Origin: Pseudonocardia abyssalis | Lineage (GTDB): Bacteria > Actinomycetota > Actinomycetes > Mycobacteriales > Pseudonocardiaceae | Direction of reading: 5' to 3' | NCBI RefSeq assembly: GCF_019263705.2 | Contig: NZ_JADQDK010000001.1 | Coordinates: 6,138,001 to 6,202,000, forward strand | DNA length: 64,000 nucleotides | Shown here: positions 35,961 through 45,032 of the stretch, piece by piece | Layout of the letters: each line of letters begins with the position of its first letter | How positions within the stretch are numbered: the first letter of the stretch is position 1 | Notes under the pieces: generated by a model | What the model was told of the DNA's origin: nothing | The model's database searches: none | What the model saw: only the letters and a program-made list of their open reading frames with translations | Position numbers and translations under genes: made by a program

Positions 35961-36947
35961 TCAGCTGGCGTTGACCTTGGGCATGATCTCCTCGGTCAGG
36001 CGCTTCATGTCGTCCATCGTCTTGGACGTCGGGACGTCCCGGAACGGCGGCCACAGCAGCGGCATCGTCATGCCGGCCTCCTTGTAGGCCTTGAGCCGGT
36101 CCTCGATCTGCTGGGCGGTGCCCGCGAGCAGGTTGGTGACCTTGCCGTTGTCGGTCTGGTCCAGCGGCTCGTCGGTGATGACGGTCCAGATCATCGAGCA
36201 CATCTGGAAGTCCTCGGGGAAGCCCTTGCCGAGCTCGTTGAGCTCGCGCTCCATCTCACCCTTCCACCGCTTGATGTCCGCGGGCGAGTCCTGGATGCCG
36301 ATCCAGCCGTTGAGGCCGTACTTGGCGATGCGCTTGGCCGACCGCTTCGGGTCCTTCAGGCCCGAGAAGTAGATCGGCAGGTTCTCCTGCAGCGGCTTGT
36401 GGCCGAAGCCGCCGAGCTCGATGTCGGCGAACTCGCCCTTGTACTCGAACAGCTCGTTGTTCCAGATGCCGTTCATGATCTCCAGCGTCTCGCGCACGTG
36501 GCCGTGCCGACGCGGGAACAGGTCCGCGACACCGGAGGCGGCGAACTCCTCGGGCATCCAGCCGGAGCCGACGCCCACGTTCAGGCGGCCGCCGGAGAGG
36601 TGGTCGATGGTGGCGAGCTCGGTGGCCAGGACGGCCGAGCCGCGGAACGGCGTGTTGGTGATGCTCATGCCGAAGCGGATCTTGGTGGTCTTCGCGGCGA
36701 GCCACGGCAGCAGCGGGTAGCCCTGGAACCACTTGCCCCGCGAGATGACCGGGAGGCCGTTGGGGAGCCCCTCCATCATGCCGAACGGGTAGTCCATCTC
36801 GGCGCGGTCGGACCGCTCCGGGACGAACACGCGGTCCAGCGTCCACACGGAGTCGTAGTCGAGGTCCTCGGCGAGGGCCGTGAGGTCCTCGAGTTCCTTG
36901 ACGGTCACCTCGTCGCGGAAGTTGGGGAGGTAGAGGGCGAGCTTCAT
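35961..36947 (-). CDS. LLM-class F420/flavin-dependent oxidoreductase
   Basis: A 328-residue luciferase-like TIM-barrel protein: MKLALYLPNFRDEVTVKELE, then LDYDSVWTLDRVFVPE, ATIDHLSGGRLNVGVGSGWMPEEF. The pattern is that of F420-dependent LLM oxidoreductases; substrate unknown. ATG 36947 has GAGGAG 10 bp upstream. It is divergent from acetoacetate-CoA ligase; unlike neighbours it carries many Lys codons. Confidence 0.88.
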   Translation of the reverse strand: MKLALYLPNFRDEVTVKELEDLTALAEDLDYDSVWTLDRVFVPERSDRAEMDYPFGMMEGLPNGLPVISRGKWFQGYPLLPWLAAKTTKIRFGMSITNTPFRGSAVLATELATIDHLSGGRLNVGVGSGWMPEEFAASGVADLFPRRHGHVRETLEIMNGIWNNELFEYKGEFADIELGGFGHKPLQENLPIYFSGLKDPKRSAKRIAKYGLNGWIGIQDSPADIKRWKGEMERELNELGKGFPEDFQMCSMIWTVITDEPLDQTDNGKVTNLLAGTAQQIEDRLKAYKEAGMTMPLLWPPFRDVPTSKTMDDMKRLTEEIMPKVNAS

Positions 36948-37121
36948 GCGGTCGGACTCCTCGGGGTCTCGTCGTCGAGCGTTCCCGGCTGCCGTCGTGC
37001 CGGTGGTTTGCCCGTAAGTGTTCTGCGGCCACATCAACCGGATCTCATGTGGATCTCAACGGATGATCAACGACCCGTTCCTGCGGTACCCGCTGTCCCG
37101 GTACCGGCCTATGTTCCAGGC

Positions 37122-39080
37122 ATGGACCCCGTCCTCTGGAGCCCGACGGCCGACCGCATCGAGAAGTCCGCGCTACGCGCGTACCTGAACTGGCTCGAGG
37201 AGCGGGAGGGGCGCCCGTTCCCCGATCACGACGCCCTCCACGCCTGGTCGGTCGAGGACGTGGACCGCTTCTGGATCTCCCTGATCGACTACTACGACGT
37301 CGACCTCTCCGCGCCCTGGACGCAGGTGCGCACCGCCGATCCGATGCCGCACACCCGCTGGTTCACCGGCGCGCGGCTGAACTGGGCGCAGCGCGCTCTG
37401 CGCACCGGAGCCGACGACGCCCCGGCGCTGGTGTGCGTCCAGGAGGGGGGCGGGGCCGCCCGGGAGGTCACCTTCGGCGAGCTGCGCCGGTCTGTCGCGG
37501 CGGTCGCCGGCTGGCTGCGCCGGGCGGGGGTGCGGCCCGGTGACCGGGTCGGGGCCTATCTACCCAACACCGAGCACGCCGTGATCGGCTCGCTGGCCGC
37601 CGCCGCGGTCGGCGCGGTGTGGGCGTGCTGCTCCCCGGACTTCGGCGCCGACGGCACCATCGGCCGCCTCGCGCAGCTCGAGCCCACCGTGCTCATCGCG
37701 ACGGACGGCTACCACTGGAACGGCAAGGAGATCGACCGCGGCGACGTCGTCGCGCAGCTGCGCGAGAACCTGCCGACGGTGCGGCACGTCGTCCACGTCC
37801 CGTACGTGTTCGACCGGCCCGATCCCGACGGGTCGACGGCCTGGGACGAGCTGCTCGCCGTCGACGCGCCGCCGGAGTTCGAGCAGGTCGAGTTCTCCCA
37901 TCCGCTGTGGGTGCTGTTCACCTCCGGCACGACCGGCCTGCCCAAGGGCCTGGTGCACGGCCACGGTGGGATCACCCTCGAGGGGCTGAAGTGGGCCGGC
38001 CTCTACGCCGGGATGCGGCCGGGGGAGCGGATGTTCGCCTTCACCTCGACCGGCTGGGCGCTGTGGAACATGCAGATCAACACGCTCATGCACGGTGCCG
38101 CGATCGTGCTGTACGAGGGCAGCCCCGGCTTCCCGGTGGGCGCGGTGTGGGAGGTCGCGGCCCGCACGGAGGCCGACGTCATGCTGCTCGGTGCCGCGGT
38201 GATCACCGCCTCGGCCAACACGGACATCCGCCCGAACTCCGACCACGACCTGGGCAGGCTGCGGCACGTCATGGTCAGCGGATCGGCCCTGCCCCCGGCC
38301 GGCTACCACTGGGTCCTCGAGAACGTCAGCCCCGATCTGCGGATCGACTCGACCAGCGGCGGCACCGACATCTCCGGAGCGTTCGTCGGGGCCAACGAGT
38401 ACACCCCGGTCCGGGCCGGGCGCATCGGCGGTTCGCTCGCGGGCGTCGACTGCGCGGCCTGGGACGAGGACGGCCACCCGGTCGTCGACGCGGTGGGGGA
38501 CCTCGTGATCACCCAGCCGATGCCGTCGATGCCGGTGCACCTGTGGAACGACCCCGGCGCCGTCCGCTACACCGAGTCCTACTTCGACACCTGGCCCGGC
38601 GTGTGGCGGCACGGCGACTGGGTCACGATGCACGCCGACGGCAGCGTCTCCATCCACGGCCGCTCGGACTCCACGCTCAACAGGCAGGGCGTGCGGCTGG
38701 GCAGCAGCGACTTCTACGACGTCCTCGAGACGATGCCCGAGATCACCGAGACCCTCGTGGTGGGCGTCGACCTGCCCGACGACCGGTACTGGCTGGGGCT
38801 GTTCGTGGTCCCGGCGAAGGGGCAGGCGCTCGACGACGAGCTGAAGAAGAAGATCGTCACCACGCTGCGCACGCGCCTGACGGCCCGGCACGTGCCGGAC
38901 GAGATCGTCGAGGCGCCCGCGGTGCCGCACACCCTGAGCGGCAAGCGGTTGGAGGTCCCGATCAAGAAGCTGATGACGGGCCGGCCCCTGGAGAAGGCGG
39001 CGAACATCGCCTCCGTCGACGACCCCGACGCGCTGCGCTGGTTCGCGCGGTTCGCGCAGGAGAGGAACGGCGGCGCGTGA
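37122..39080 (+). CDS. Acetoacetate-CoA ligase
   Basis: A 652-residue ANL-superfamily enzyme activating acetoacetate (or a similar short 3-oxo acid) to its CoA thioester with ATP. Visible: the N-terminal ACAS_N region (LWSPTADRIEKSALRAYLNWL), P-loop TSGTTGLPKGLVHGHGG, DSTSGGTDISGAF, and the C-terminal LNRQGVRLGSSDFY and LSGKRLEVPIKK with the adenylation Lys. The long N-terminal domain fits the acetoacetate-CoA ligase (AacS) class. ATG 37122 follows CCAGG. Its stop overlaps the next gene's start (GTGA). Confidence 0.93.
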   Translation: MDPVLWSPTADRIEKSALRAYLNWLEEREGRPFPDHDALHAWSVEDVDRFWISLIDYYDVDLSAPWTQVRTADPMPHTRWFTGARLNWAQRALRTGADDAPALVCVQEGGGAAREVTFGELRRSVAAVAGWLRRAGVRPGDRVGAYLPNTEHAVIGSLAAAAVGAVWACCSPDFGADGTIGRLAQLEPTVLIATDGYHWNGKEIDRGDVVAQLRENLPTVRHVVHVPYVFDRPDPDGSTAWDELLAVDAPPEFEQVEFSHPLWVLFTSGTTGLPKGLVHGHGGITLEGLKWAGLYAGMRPGERMFAFTSTGWALWNMQINTLMHGAAIVLYEGSPGFPVGAVWEVAARTEADVMLLGAAVITASANTDIRPNSDHDLGRLRHVMVSGSALPPAGYHWVLENVSPDLRIDSTSGGTDISGAFVGANEYTPVRAGRIGGSLAGVDCAAWDEDGHPVVDAVGDLVITQPMPSMPVHLWNDPGAVRYTESYFDTWPGVWRHGDWVTMHADGSVSIHGRSDSTLNRQGVRLGSSDFYDVLETMPEITETLVVGVDLPDDRYWLGLFVVPAKGQALDDELKKKIVTTLRTRLTARHVPDEIVEAPAVPHTLSGKRLEVPIKKLMTGRPLEKAANIASVDDPDALRWFARFAQERNGGA

Positions 39081-39826
39081 GGCTGGGCGCGGCGCTCGCC
39101 CACCTGGCCCCTGGCCCGCCCCCGCCCACCGCGGAGTGGGCGAAGCGCCTGGTGGGTGCCGGGTTCGAGAGCCTGTGGATCCACCAGGTGATCGGGCGCG
39201 GGTACCTCGTCCCGGACCCGTTCGTCACGCTGGCGGTGGCGGCCACGGCCACCGAGGGCGTCGAGGTCGGCACGGCGACCGTGCAGATCCCGCTGCACCA
39301 TCCCGCCGACCTCGCGCACAAGGTCCTCTCGCTGATGGCGGTGTGCGGCGACCGGCTGACCCTCGGCGTCAGCCCCGGGTCGACGGAGATCGACTTCGCC
39401 ACCCTGGACCGCGACCACGCCGCGCGCTTCCACACCTTCCGGGAGAACCTGCCGCGGGTCCGGGAGCTGATCACCCACGGCCGCGACGCTCGCGCCGACC
39501 TCGGCCCCGCCCCGGCCGGGGTCCCCCCGTTGCTGCTCGGGTCGTGGGGGAAGAACGTGGAGCGGGCCGCGCGCGAGTTCGACGGCTGGCTGGCCTCGGG
39601 CTACCGCACCACCCCCGACCAGATCGTCGCCGCCCACGGGCGGTTCCGGGCCGCCGGCGGCGGGCGGGCGATCGTGTGCGCCGTCCCGGTCGACTCGGAC
39701 GCCGACCTCGGGCCCACCGGCGAGGCGCTGCACCGCTACGCGGAGGCCGGATTCGACGACGTCGTGGTGGTGATCGGGCCGGAAGGACCGGACCCCGAAC
39801 GGGTGCGGGCCCTCCTCGGCCGCTGA
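39077..39826 (+). CDS. LLM-class F420-dependent oxidoreductase, short form
   Basis: A 249-residue luciferase-like protein: RLGAALAHLAPGPPPPTAEWAKRLVGAGF, with FVTLAVAATATEGVEVGTATVQIPLHHP and LTLGVSPGSTEIDF. Shorter than most LLM enzymes (about 290-340), lacking part of the barrel insertions. The GTG overlaps the acetoacetate-CoA ligase stop by 4 bp, so the two are translationally coupled and may act on the same compound. Confidence 0.85.
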   Translation: MRLGAALAHLAPGPPPPTAEWAKRLVGAGFESLWIHQVIGRGYLVPDPFVTLAVAATATEGVEVGTATVQIPLHHPADLAHKVLSLMAVCGDRLTLGVSPGSTEIDFATLDRDHAARFHTFRENLPRVRELITHGRDARADLGPAPAGVPPLLLGSWGKNVERAAREFDGWLASGYRTTPDQIVAAHGRFRAAGGGRAIVCAVPVDSDADLGPTGEALHRYAEAGFDDVVVVIGPEGPDPERVRALLGR

Positions 39827-39900
39827 TCGCGTCCAGGTGGCGCTGCCCGTCCACGACGCGGACCTGGACAGCCCGGCCCGAGGGGTGCTCCGGTGGGGAG

Positions 39901-40674
39901 GTGCACCCTCATCGCCTGTTCGACTACGACGCGGAACTGCGTCGACACAACGTCCACTTCCGCGCCGCGGCCCGCGTCGGCCCGCGCGACCGCGTGCTCG
40001 ACGTCGGCTGCGGCACGGGCCGGACCACCCGGGAGGCCGCCCGCGCCGCGGCCTCCGGGAGCGCGGTGGGCGTGGACCTGTCCGCGCCGATGCTGGAACA
40101 GGCCCGCGCGCTCAGCGCGAACGAGGGACTGTCCAACGTCACCTACGAGCAGGCGGACGCCCAGGTCCACCCGTTCCCCGCGGCTCACTTCGACCTCTGC
40201 ATCAGCCGGTTCGGGACGATGTTCTTCGCCGACCCCGTCGCGGCGTTCACCAACATCGGGCGCGCCCTGCGCCCGGGGGGACGCCTGGTGCTGCTGGTCT
40301 GGCAGGAGCGCGACCGCAACGAGTGGGCCTCCGTGATCCGCGGGGCCCTCACCGACTCACCGGCCGTCCCGCGCGGCCCGGACGCGTTCTCCCTCGCCGA
40401 CCCGGCCGTCACCGAGGACCTCCTGGTGGCGGCCGGGTTCACCGACGTCGGATTCACCGACGTGCACGAGCCCGTCCACTACGGCCCGGACCCCGCCGCC
40501 GCCTTCGACAACGTGTTCCGCCTGCCGGGGTACGCGGAGCTGCTCGCCGATCTCGACGCCCCCGCGGCCGAGCAGGCTCGGACCCGGCTCCGCGCCGTCC
40601 TCGCGGCCCACGCCACCGACGGCGGCGTGGCCTTCGACTCGCGGGCCTGGATCACCACGGCCCGCCTGCGCTGA
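39901..40674 (+). CDS. Class I SAM-dependent methyltransferase
   Basis: A protein of about 257 residues with the SAM motif I VLDVGCGTGRTTREAA (near residue 30), an acidic residue ending strand 2 (VGVDLSAPMLEQA) and motif III GRALRPGGRLVLLVWQ. Similar to ubiquinone/menaquinone-type and small-molecule methyltransferases. The exact start is uncertain: GTG 39901 is directly abutted by GGGGAG, which is too close, so initiation could be elsewhere nearby. Confidence 0.83.
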   Translation: MHPHRLFDYDAELRRHNVHFRAAARVGPRDRVLDVGCGTGRTTREAARAAASGSAVGVDLSAPMLEQARALSANEGLSNVTYEQADAQVHPFPAAHFDLCISRFGTMFFADPVAAFTNIGRALRPGGRLVLLVWQERDRNEWASVIRGALTDSPAVPRGPDAFSLADPAVTEDLLVAAGFTDVGFTDVHEPVHYGPDPAAAFDNVFRLPGYAELLADLDAPAAEQARTRLRAVLAAHATDGGVAFDSRAWITTARLR

Positions 40675-40704
40675 CCGCGGGGCGCCTCGCTCACCGGCCC
40701 TGCA

Positions 40705-40716
40705 CCCGCGAGTCGC
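40705..40716 (+). repeat. Single CCCGCGAGTCGC core
   Basis: One copy of the 12-bp core of the arrays at 13837 and 28792, just upstream of the DoxX gene start at 40721. Confidence 0.6.
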
Positions 40717-40720
40717 GAGG

Positions 40721-41167
40721 ATGTCCGACATAACCGACACTGGGGGCGTGATGACCGGCGTGATGGACCAGGTGCTCCGCACCGGTCTGCACCACCGGAT
40801 GCCGCGGCCGGCCGCGGTCGTGCGGGTGGTCGCAGGAATCCTGTTCGTGGTGTTCGGTGTCCCGAAGTTCACCGACCACGCCCGCTGGGTCGCCGACTTC
40901 GGCACCTACGGCCTGCCCGAGTCGAGCCTGCTCGTCTACGGGACCGGCCTGGTCGAGGTGCTCGGCGGGCTGGCACTCGTGGCCGGGATCGGCATCCGGG
41001 TGGTCGCGGCGGTGCTGGCGCTCGTCATGGCCGGGGCGGTGGTCGGCGGCGGGATCGTCGGCGGCAACACCGCCTCGCTGACCCTGGCCCCGACCCTGCT
41101 GGCCGCCTCGCTGTTCGTGCTGTGGTCCGCGGGCCCGGCACCCGAGTGGCGGCGTGACCGTCGGTAG
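40721..41167 (+). CDS. DoxX family membrane protein
   Basis: A 148-residue protein with four hydrophobic segments after a 30-residue polar N-terminus: VVRVVAGILFVVFGVPKFTDH, LPESSLLVYGTGLVEVLGGLALV, VVAAVLALVMAGAVV and a last helix near 128. ATG 40721 is the upstream-most start; a later GTG or ATG (40751) would remove the variable first residues. The 14-bp overlap with the flavin monooxygenase gene suggests coupled translation. Confidence 0.83.
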   Translation: MSDITDTGGVMTGVMDQVLRTGLHHRMPRPAAVVRVVAGILFVVFGVPKFTDHARWVADFGTYGLPESSLLVYGTGLVEVLGGLALVAGIGIRVVAAVLALVMAGAVVGGGIVGGNTASLTLAPTLLAASLFVLWSAGPAPEWRRDRR

Positions 41168-42662
41168 CCGTGGTCCGCGCGTCGAGCAGCGCGAGGTCGT
41201 CGTCGTCGGCTCCGGGTTCGGCGGGCTCGCCGCACTGATCCGGTTGCGCGAGCAGGGCCACGACGTCCTGGTCCTCGAGCAGGCCGACGCGATCGGCGGG
41301 ACGTGGCGCGACAACTCCTATCCGGGCGCGGGTTGCGACGTCCCGTCGGCGCTCTACTCCTACTCGTTCGCCCCCAACCCCGAGTGGAGTGCCCGCTACG
41401 CCGGGCAGGCCGAGATCCTCGACTACCTGCGCCGCACCGCGGACCGGTTCTCCGCGACCCCCAGCATCCGCTTCGGCACCCGGCTGCTGCGCGGCGACTG
41501 GGACGAGCGCAGCCGCCGGTGGCTGCTGCAGACCTCCACGGGCCCGGTCTCCGCGCGGTGGCTGGTGGCCGCGGGCGGGACGCTGCACGAGCCGGCCTGG
41601 CCGGACCTCCCCGGCCTCGACACCTTCCGCGGCACGGTCTTCCACAGCTCCCGCTGGGACCACGACCACGACCTGCGCGGCCGCCGGGTGGCCGTCGTCG
41701 GGAGCGGGGCCTCGGCGCTGCAGTTCGTCCCGCGGATCGCCCCGCAGGTCCGCCGGCTGGTGCTGCTGCAACGCAGTGCCCAGTGGGTGCTGCCGCGGTT
41801 CGACCGGTCCGTCACGGGCGTCGAGCGCCGGCTGTTCCGCCGGTTCCCGCCCGCCCAGCGGATGGTGCGGCTGGGTGTCTACCTCGCGGCCGAGGCGGTC
41901 GCTCTCGGGGTCCGGCAGCGGTGGTTGCGCCCTGCGCTGACCTGGCTCGCCCAGCACAACCTGCGGCGCTCCGTCACCGACCCGGCCCTGCGGGCCCGGC
42001 TGCTGCCCGCGGAGGACATCGGCTGCCGGCGCCTGCTGCGGTCCAACACCTGGTACCCCACCCTGATCCGGCGCAACGTCGCGGTCGCCGGTGACGTACG
42101 CGAGGTCCGGCCGGGTTCGGTCGTCGACGGCGACGGTCGGGAGCACCGGGTCGACACGCTGATCCTGGCCACCGGGTTCCACGCCGCGGAACCGCCGATC
42201 TACCGGCTGCTGCACGGGTCCGACGGTGCGTCGCTGGCCGAGCGCTTCGCGGCCACCGGCGCCCGTGCGCACCTCGGGACGGCCGTGGCGGGCACGCCCA
42301 ACCTCTTCCTGCTCGCCGGCCCCAACTCGAACGTCCAGACGTCCTCGGTGACCGTGCTCGAGGCCCAGGTCGCCCACGTCGCGGCCGCGCTCACGGCCGC
42401 CCGCGACCGTGGGGCCGACCGGGTGGAGGTGCACCCGGCGGTGGCGCGTGCCGGGGAGCGGGAGGTCCGTCGACGGCTCGTCGACACGGTGTGGGCGACG
42501 GGCTGCCGGGCGTGGTACCTCGACCGGCGCGGCCGCAACACCACGAACTGGCCGGGGACGACCACGGAGCTACGGCGCCGGCTGCGGCGTTTCGACGCCG
42601 CGAGCTACCTCTACGGCCGCAGCGCGCCGGTGATCGGCGGCACGCCCGCTCCCCGGCCTTGA
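41154..42662 (+). CDS. Flavin-containing Baeyer-Villiger-type monooxygenase
   Basis: A 502-residue FAD/NADPH monooxygenase. It has VVVVGSGFGGLAALIRLREQG for FAD, the Baeyer-Villiger fingerprint FRGTVFHSSRW (F-x-G-x3-H-x3-W) near residue 160, and VVGSGASALQFVP for NADPH. Such enzymes insert oxygen next to a ketone or oxidise heteroatoms. GTG start within the 3' end of the DoxX gene. The substrate is unknown; nearby acetoacetate-CoA ligase and LLM genes suggest ketone or lipid metabolism. Confidence 0.9.
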   Translation: MTVGSRGPRVEQREVVVVGSGFGGLAALIRLREQGHDVLVLEQADAIGGTWRDNSYPGAGCDVPSALYSYSFAPNPEWSARYAGQAEILDYLRRTADRFSATPSIRFGTRLLRGDWDERSRRWLLQTSTGPVSARWLVAAGGTLHEPAWPDLPGLDTFRGTVFHSSRWDHDHDLRGRRVAVVGSGASALQFVPRIAPQVRRLVLLQRSAQWVLPRFDRSVTGVERRLFRRFPPAQRMVRLGVYLAAEAVALGVRQRWLRPALTWLAQHNLRRSVTDPALRARLLPAEDIGCRRLLRSNTWYPTLIRRNVAVAGDVREVRPGSVVDGDGREHRVDTLILATGFHAAEPPIYRLLHGSDGASLAERFAATGARAHLGTAVAGTPNLFLLAGPNSNVQTSSVTVLEAQVAHVAAALTAARDRGADRVEVHPAVARAGEREVRRRLVDTVWATGCRAWYLDRRGRNTTNWPGTTTELRRRLRRFDAASYLYGRSAPVIGGTPAPRP

Positions 42663-42738
42663 CCTGCACTGACACGCGGTCCGTCAGCAGGCGGTGGGGT
42701 GCGGTCGGTGTCTGCGTCGACGAAGGAGGCGACGTGTC

Positions 42739-43878
42739 TCACCGGATGCCGGTGCCCGTGCGCGGGCCCGGCTCGGCGTCGTCGTGGCCGCCGCGCTGGC
42801 GCATCGTCCGCGCGGTGGCAGGCCCACGCTGCTCGATCGTGGTGACGAACGGCGACGTCATCGCCCGCAGGAGCGCGCCGTAGTCGACCCCGAAGTCGAT
42901 CTCGTCCCCGACCGCGACGGCGTGGTCGCCGAGGTCGACGACCAGGTGGTCGCTGCTCATCCCGAGGACCGTGATGCCCGCGGGCGGGCGCAGGCCGTCG
43001 AGTGCCACGTCCTGGTGGCCGAGGGCCAGGATCGCCTGGCGGACGGTGCCGGCGCCGGTGCGGACCGGCGCCTCGCCGAAGGCCGCCTGCGCCCGGTCCC
43101 CCCACGGCCGGACCGGTTTGACCGCGACCTCGATGACCTCGGCGGTCAGGGTGAAGGCGTCGGTGTGCAGTCCGACGATCGGGGTCCGGTACAGGGGATC
43201 GACGCCGAGGAGGATGGCCTCGCCGAGCCGGAGCTGGTCGACCCGGCCGACGTCGTGGCTGCCGAAGGCCCAGTCGAGGTTCGCCGAGTTGCCGCCGGAC
43301 ACGACGTCGAGGGTGATCCCGTGCAGGCCCTCCGTGGCGTCGACGAGGCCGGAGAGGACACCCATGTTCCGGTCGTCGGGCACCACGCCGTTCTGGCAGG
43401 CGAGGTTCCCGCCGAGCCCGACGAGCCGCAGCGACGGATGGCCGAGGACCGCGCGCACGGCCTCGGGGACGTCGGCGACGGCGATGCCCTCGCGGAGGTC
43501 GCCCAGCTCGATCATGAGGATGATCCCGTGCGTCCGCCGCTCCCGGAACGCCGCACGGTCGAGTGCCGCCAGCACGACGGCCTCGGTGTTCAGACTGATG
43601 TCGGAGACCAGGACGACCCGCCCCACCTGGCTGAGCATGGGGGAGCGGATCAACGTGCGCGACGTGCCCAGCCCGGCCAGCCGGGCGAGGTTCGGCACCC
43701 GGGAGTCGCCGAGCCCGCAGGCACCGCCGCGGAGCATCGCCGCCGCGACCGCAGGCGAGCCCAGCACGGCCTTCGTGACGCCGGTGACCCTGATGCCCGC
43801 GACGGCGAGCCGGTCGACCAGGATCCGGGTGTTCTGCTCGACCTTGTCGAGATCCGCCTCGATGCGGGGAGCGGTCAC
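42739..43878 (-). CDS. Alanine/ornithine-racemase-like PLP enzyme
   Basis: A 379-residue fold-type III PLP protein (Ala_racemase_N). RVTGVTKAVLGSP carries the Schiff-base Lys (near residue 33), and GGACGLGDSRVPNLARL follows as in the ornithine-racemase/YhfX group. Central VSGGNSANLDWAF binds the cofactor phosphate. It likely racemises or epimerises a non-alanine amino acid. GTG 43878 overlaps the stop of the DUF1611 gene by 4 bp: the pair is translationally coupled and probably one pathway. Confidence 0.85.
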   Translation of the reverse strand: MTAPRIEADLDKVEQNTRILVDRLAVAGIRVTGVTKAVLGSPAVAAAMLRGGACGLGDSRVPNLARLAGLGTSRTLIRSPMLSQVGRVVLVSDISLNTEAVVLAALDRAAFRERRTHGIILMIELGDLREGIAVADVPEAVRAVLGHPSLRLVGLGGNLACQNGVVPDDRNMGVLSGLVDATEGLHGITLDVVSGGNSANLDWAFGSHDVGRVDQLRLGEAILLGVDPLYRTPIVGLHTDAFTLTAEVIEVAVKPVRPWGDRAQAAFGEAPVRTGAGTVRQAILALGHQDVALDGLRPPAGITVLGMSSDHLVVDLGDHAVAVGDEIDFGVDYGALLRAMTSPFVTTIEQRGPATARTMRQRGGHDDAEPGPRTGTGIR

Positions 43879-45005
43879 ACGGATGTGGTCGTATCGGCCG
43901 TCGTCGCGAGGGCCGGGAAGGCTGCGAGCACCATGTCCACGAGCTCCGACGCCGGCCGGGTCAGCGGGTCGGTGACCGGGAGGCCGAGACGTGCACGGTG
44001 GTCCGAGATCGCGTCGGTCAGCTCGACCTCGGTCATCTCCTCGTGGTTGATCGTGACCCCGATGACGCGCGTGTCGGCGAACGCCTCGATCAGGGCGATC
44101 TCGCTCGCCGCCGTCGGCATCGGCATCATCGGGAAGTCGCCGAGCACCCGGCGCTTCGGCGCGTGCTGCACGATCACCCCCGCCGGGCGGCTGCCGCGCA
44201 GGATGTGCGCGGAGGTCAGGTACGCGGGATGGCTGAGCGCGCCCTGGCCCTCGACGACGATCACGTCGGGGTCCTCGCCCTCGAACGCGGCGACGACCTG
44301 GTGCTCGACCTCGCCCGAGCAGAACTGGGGGACCAGCGCGTCCAGCGCGACGCCGTACTTCCCGCCCTGGATCAGGGTGGTCTGCCCGGTGCCGACCATG
44401 ACCGCCCTGATCCCGCGCGCGTTCAGCGCCTGGACCAGCAGCGTGGCGGTGGTGCGCTTGCCGATCGCCCCGTCGGTGCCCAGGATCGCGATCCGCGGGC
44501 ACGTCACGTCGAAGATCCGGCCGGAGAACAGGTGCAGGTCGCGCTTCGCCTTCGGCTTGCGGACGTCGGTGATGGTGACGCCGGCGATCACCGCCGCCGC
44601 CACGAACTCGGCGTCGTCGTTGAGGAACTCGTGCAGCCCGTTGACGATGTGCATGCCGCGGGCGATGCCGTCGAGCAGCACGATCCGCTGCTCGTCCGAC
44701 AGCAGGCCGTCGGCGGGGGCCAGCCCGCAGATCAGGTAGTCGGGCACCCGTCCGGCGTGCGCGACGGACTCCGCGAGCGAGGCCAGCACCGGGATACCGT
44801 TCGCGGTGCCGTCGAGGAACTGCCCGGAGTCGACGCCGGCCCGGACGCTGTCGATGACGCTGAGGACCTCGTACTTCTCCGAGTGCCGGACCAGGCCGTT
44901 CGCGGTCTTCCCGTCCTGCTCACCGAACTGGGCCTCGCAGTAGACGACGGCGGTGGATCCGGTGGGCAGGGCGAACGGGAACGCGGGGCTGAAGAGCGAC
45001 GACAT
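43875..45005 (-). CDS. DUF1611 / DgcN-like protein
   Basis: A 376-residue protein of the DUF1611 family. It has an N-terminal Rossmann-like domain and a C-terminal P-loop NTPase-like domain with LGTDGAIGKRTTATLL (near residue 155). The family member DgcN acts in D-glutamate metabolism (N-acetylation). Coupled with a racemase-like gene, a D-amino-acid catabolic or conversion role is likely (inference). ATG 45005 has AGAGGA 5 bp upstream, inside a perfect inverted repeat. Confidence 0.85.
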   Translation of the reverse strand: MSSLFSPAFPFALPTGSTAVVYCEAQFGEQDGKTANGLVRHSEKYEVLSVIDSVRAGVDSGQFLDGTANGIPVLASLAESVAHAGRVPDYLICGLAPADGLLSDEQRIVLLDGIARGMHIVNGLHEFLNDDAEFVAAAVIAGVTITDVRKPKAKRDLHLFSGRIFDVTCPRIAILGTDGAIGKRTTATLLVQALNARGIRAVMVGTGQTTLIQGGKYGVALDALVPQFCSGEVEHQVVAAFEGEDPDVIVVEGQGALSHPAYLTSAHILRGSRPAGVIVQHAPKRRVLGDFPMMPMPTAASEIALIEAFADTRVIGVTINHEEMTEVELTDAISDHRARLGLPVTDPLTRPASELVDMVLAAFPALATTADTTTSV

Positions 45006-45010
45006 GGACA

Positions 45011-45032
45011 TCCTCTGAGAAGTCTCAGAGGA
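45011..45032. promoter_or_regulatory. Inverted repeat covering the DUF1611 ribosome site
   Basis: TCCTCTGAGA (45011-45020) and TCTCAGAGGA (45023-45032) are perfect 10-bp arms with a 2-bp centre. Read on the minus strand, the arm nearest the start contains the AGAGGA ribosome site of the DUF1611/racemase operon. In DNA it could be an operator; in mRNA the two-base loop is tight but a slightly shorter stem would hide the ribosome site. Confidence 0.75.

Noticed and set aside
36399..37121. N-terminal extension of the acetoacetate-CoA ligase
   Set aside because: It lies antisense to the LLM gene; the family N-terminus starts at ATG 37122.
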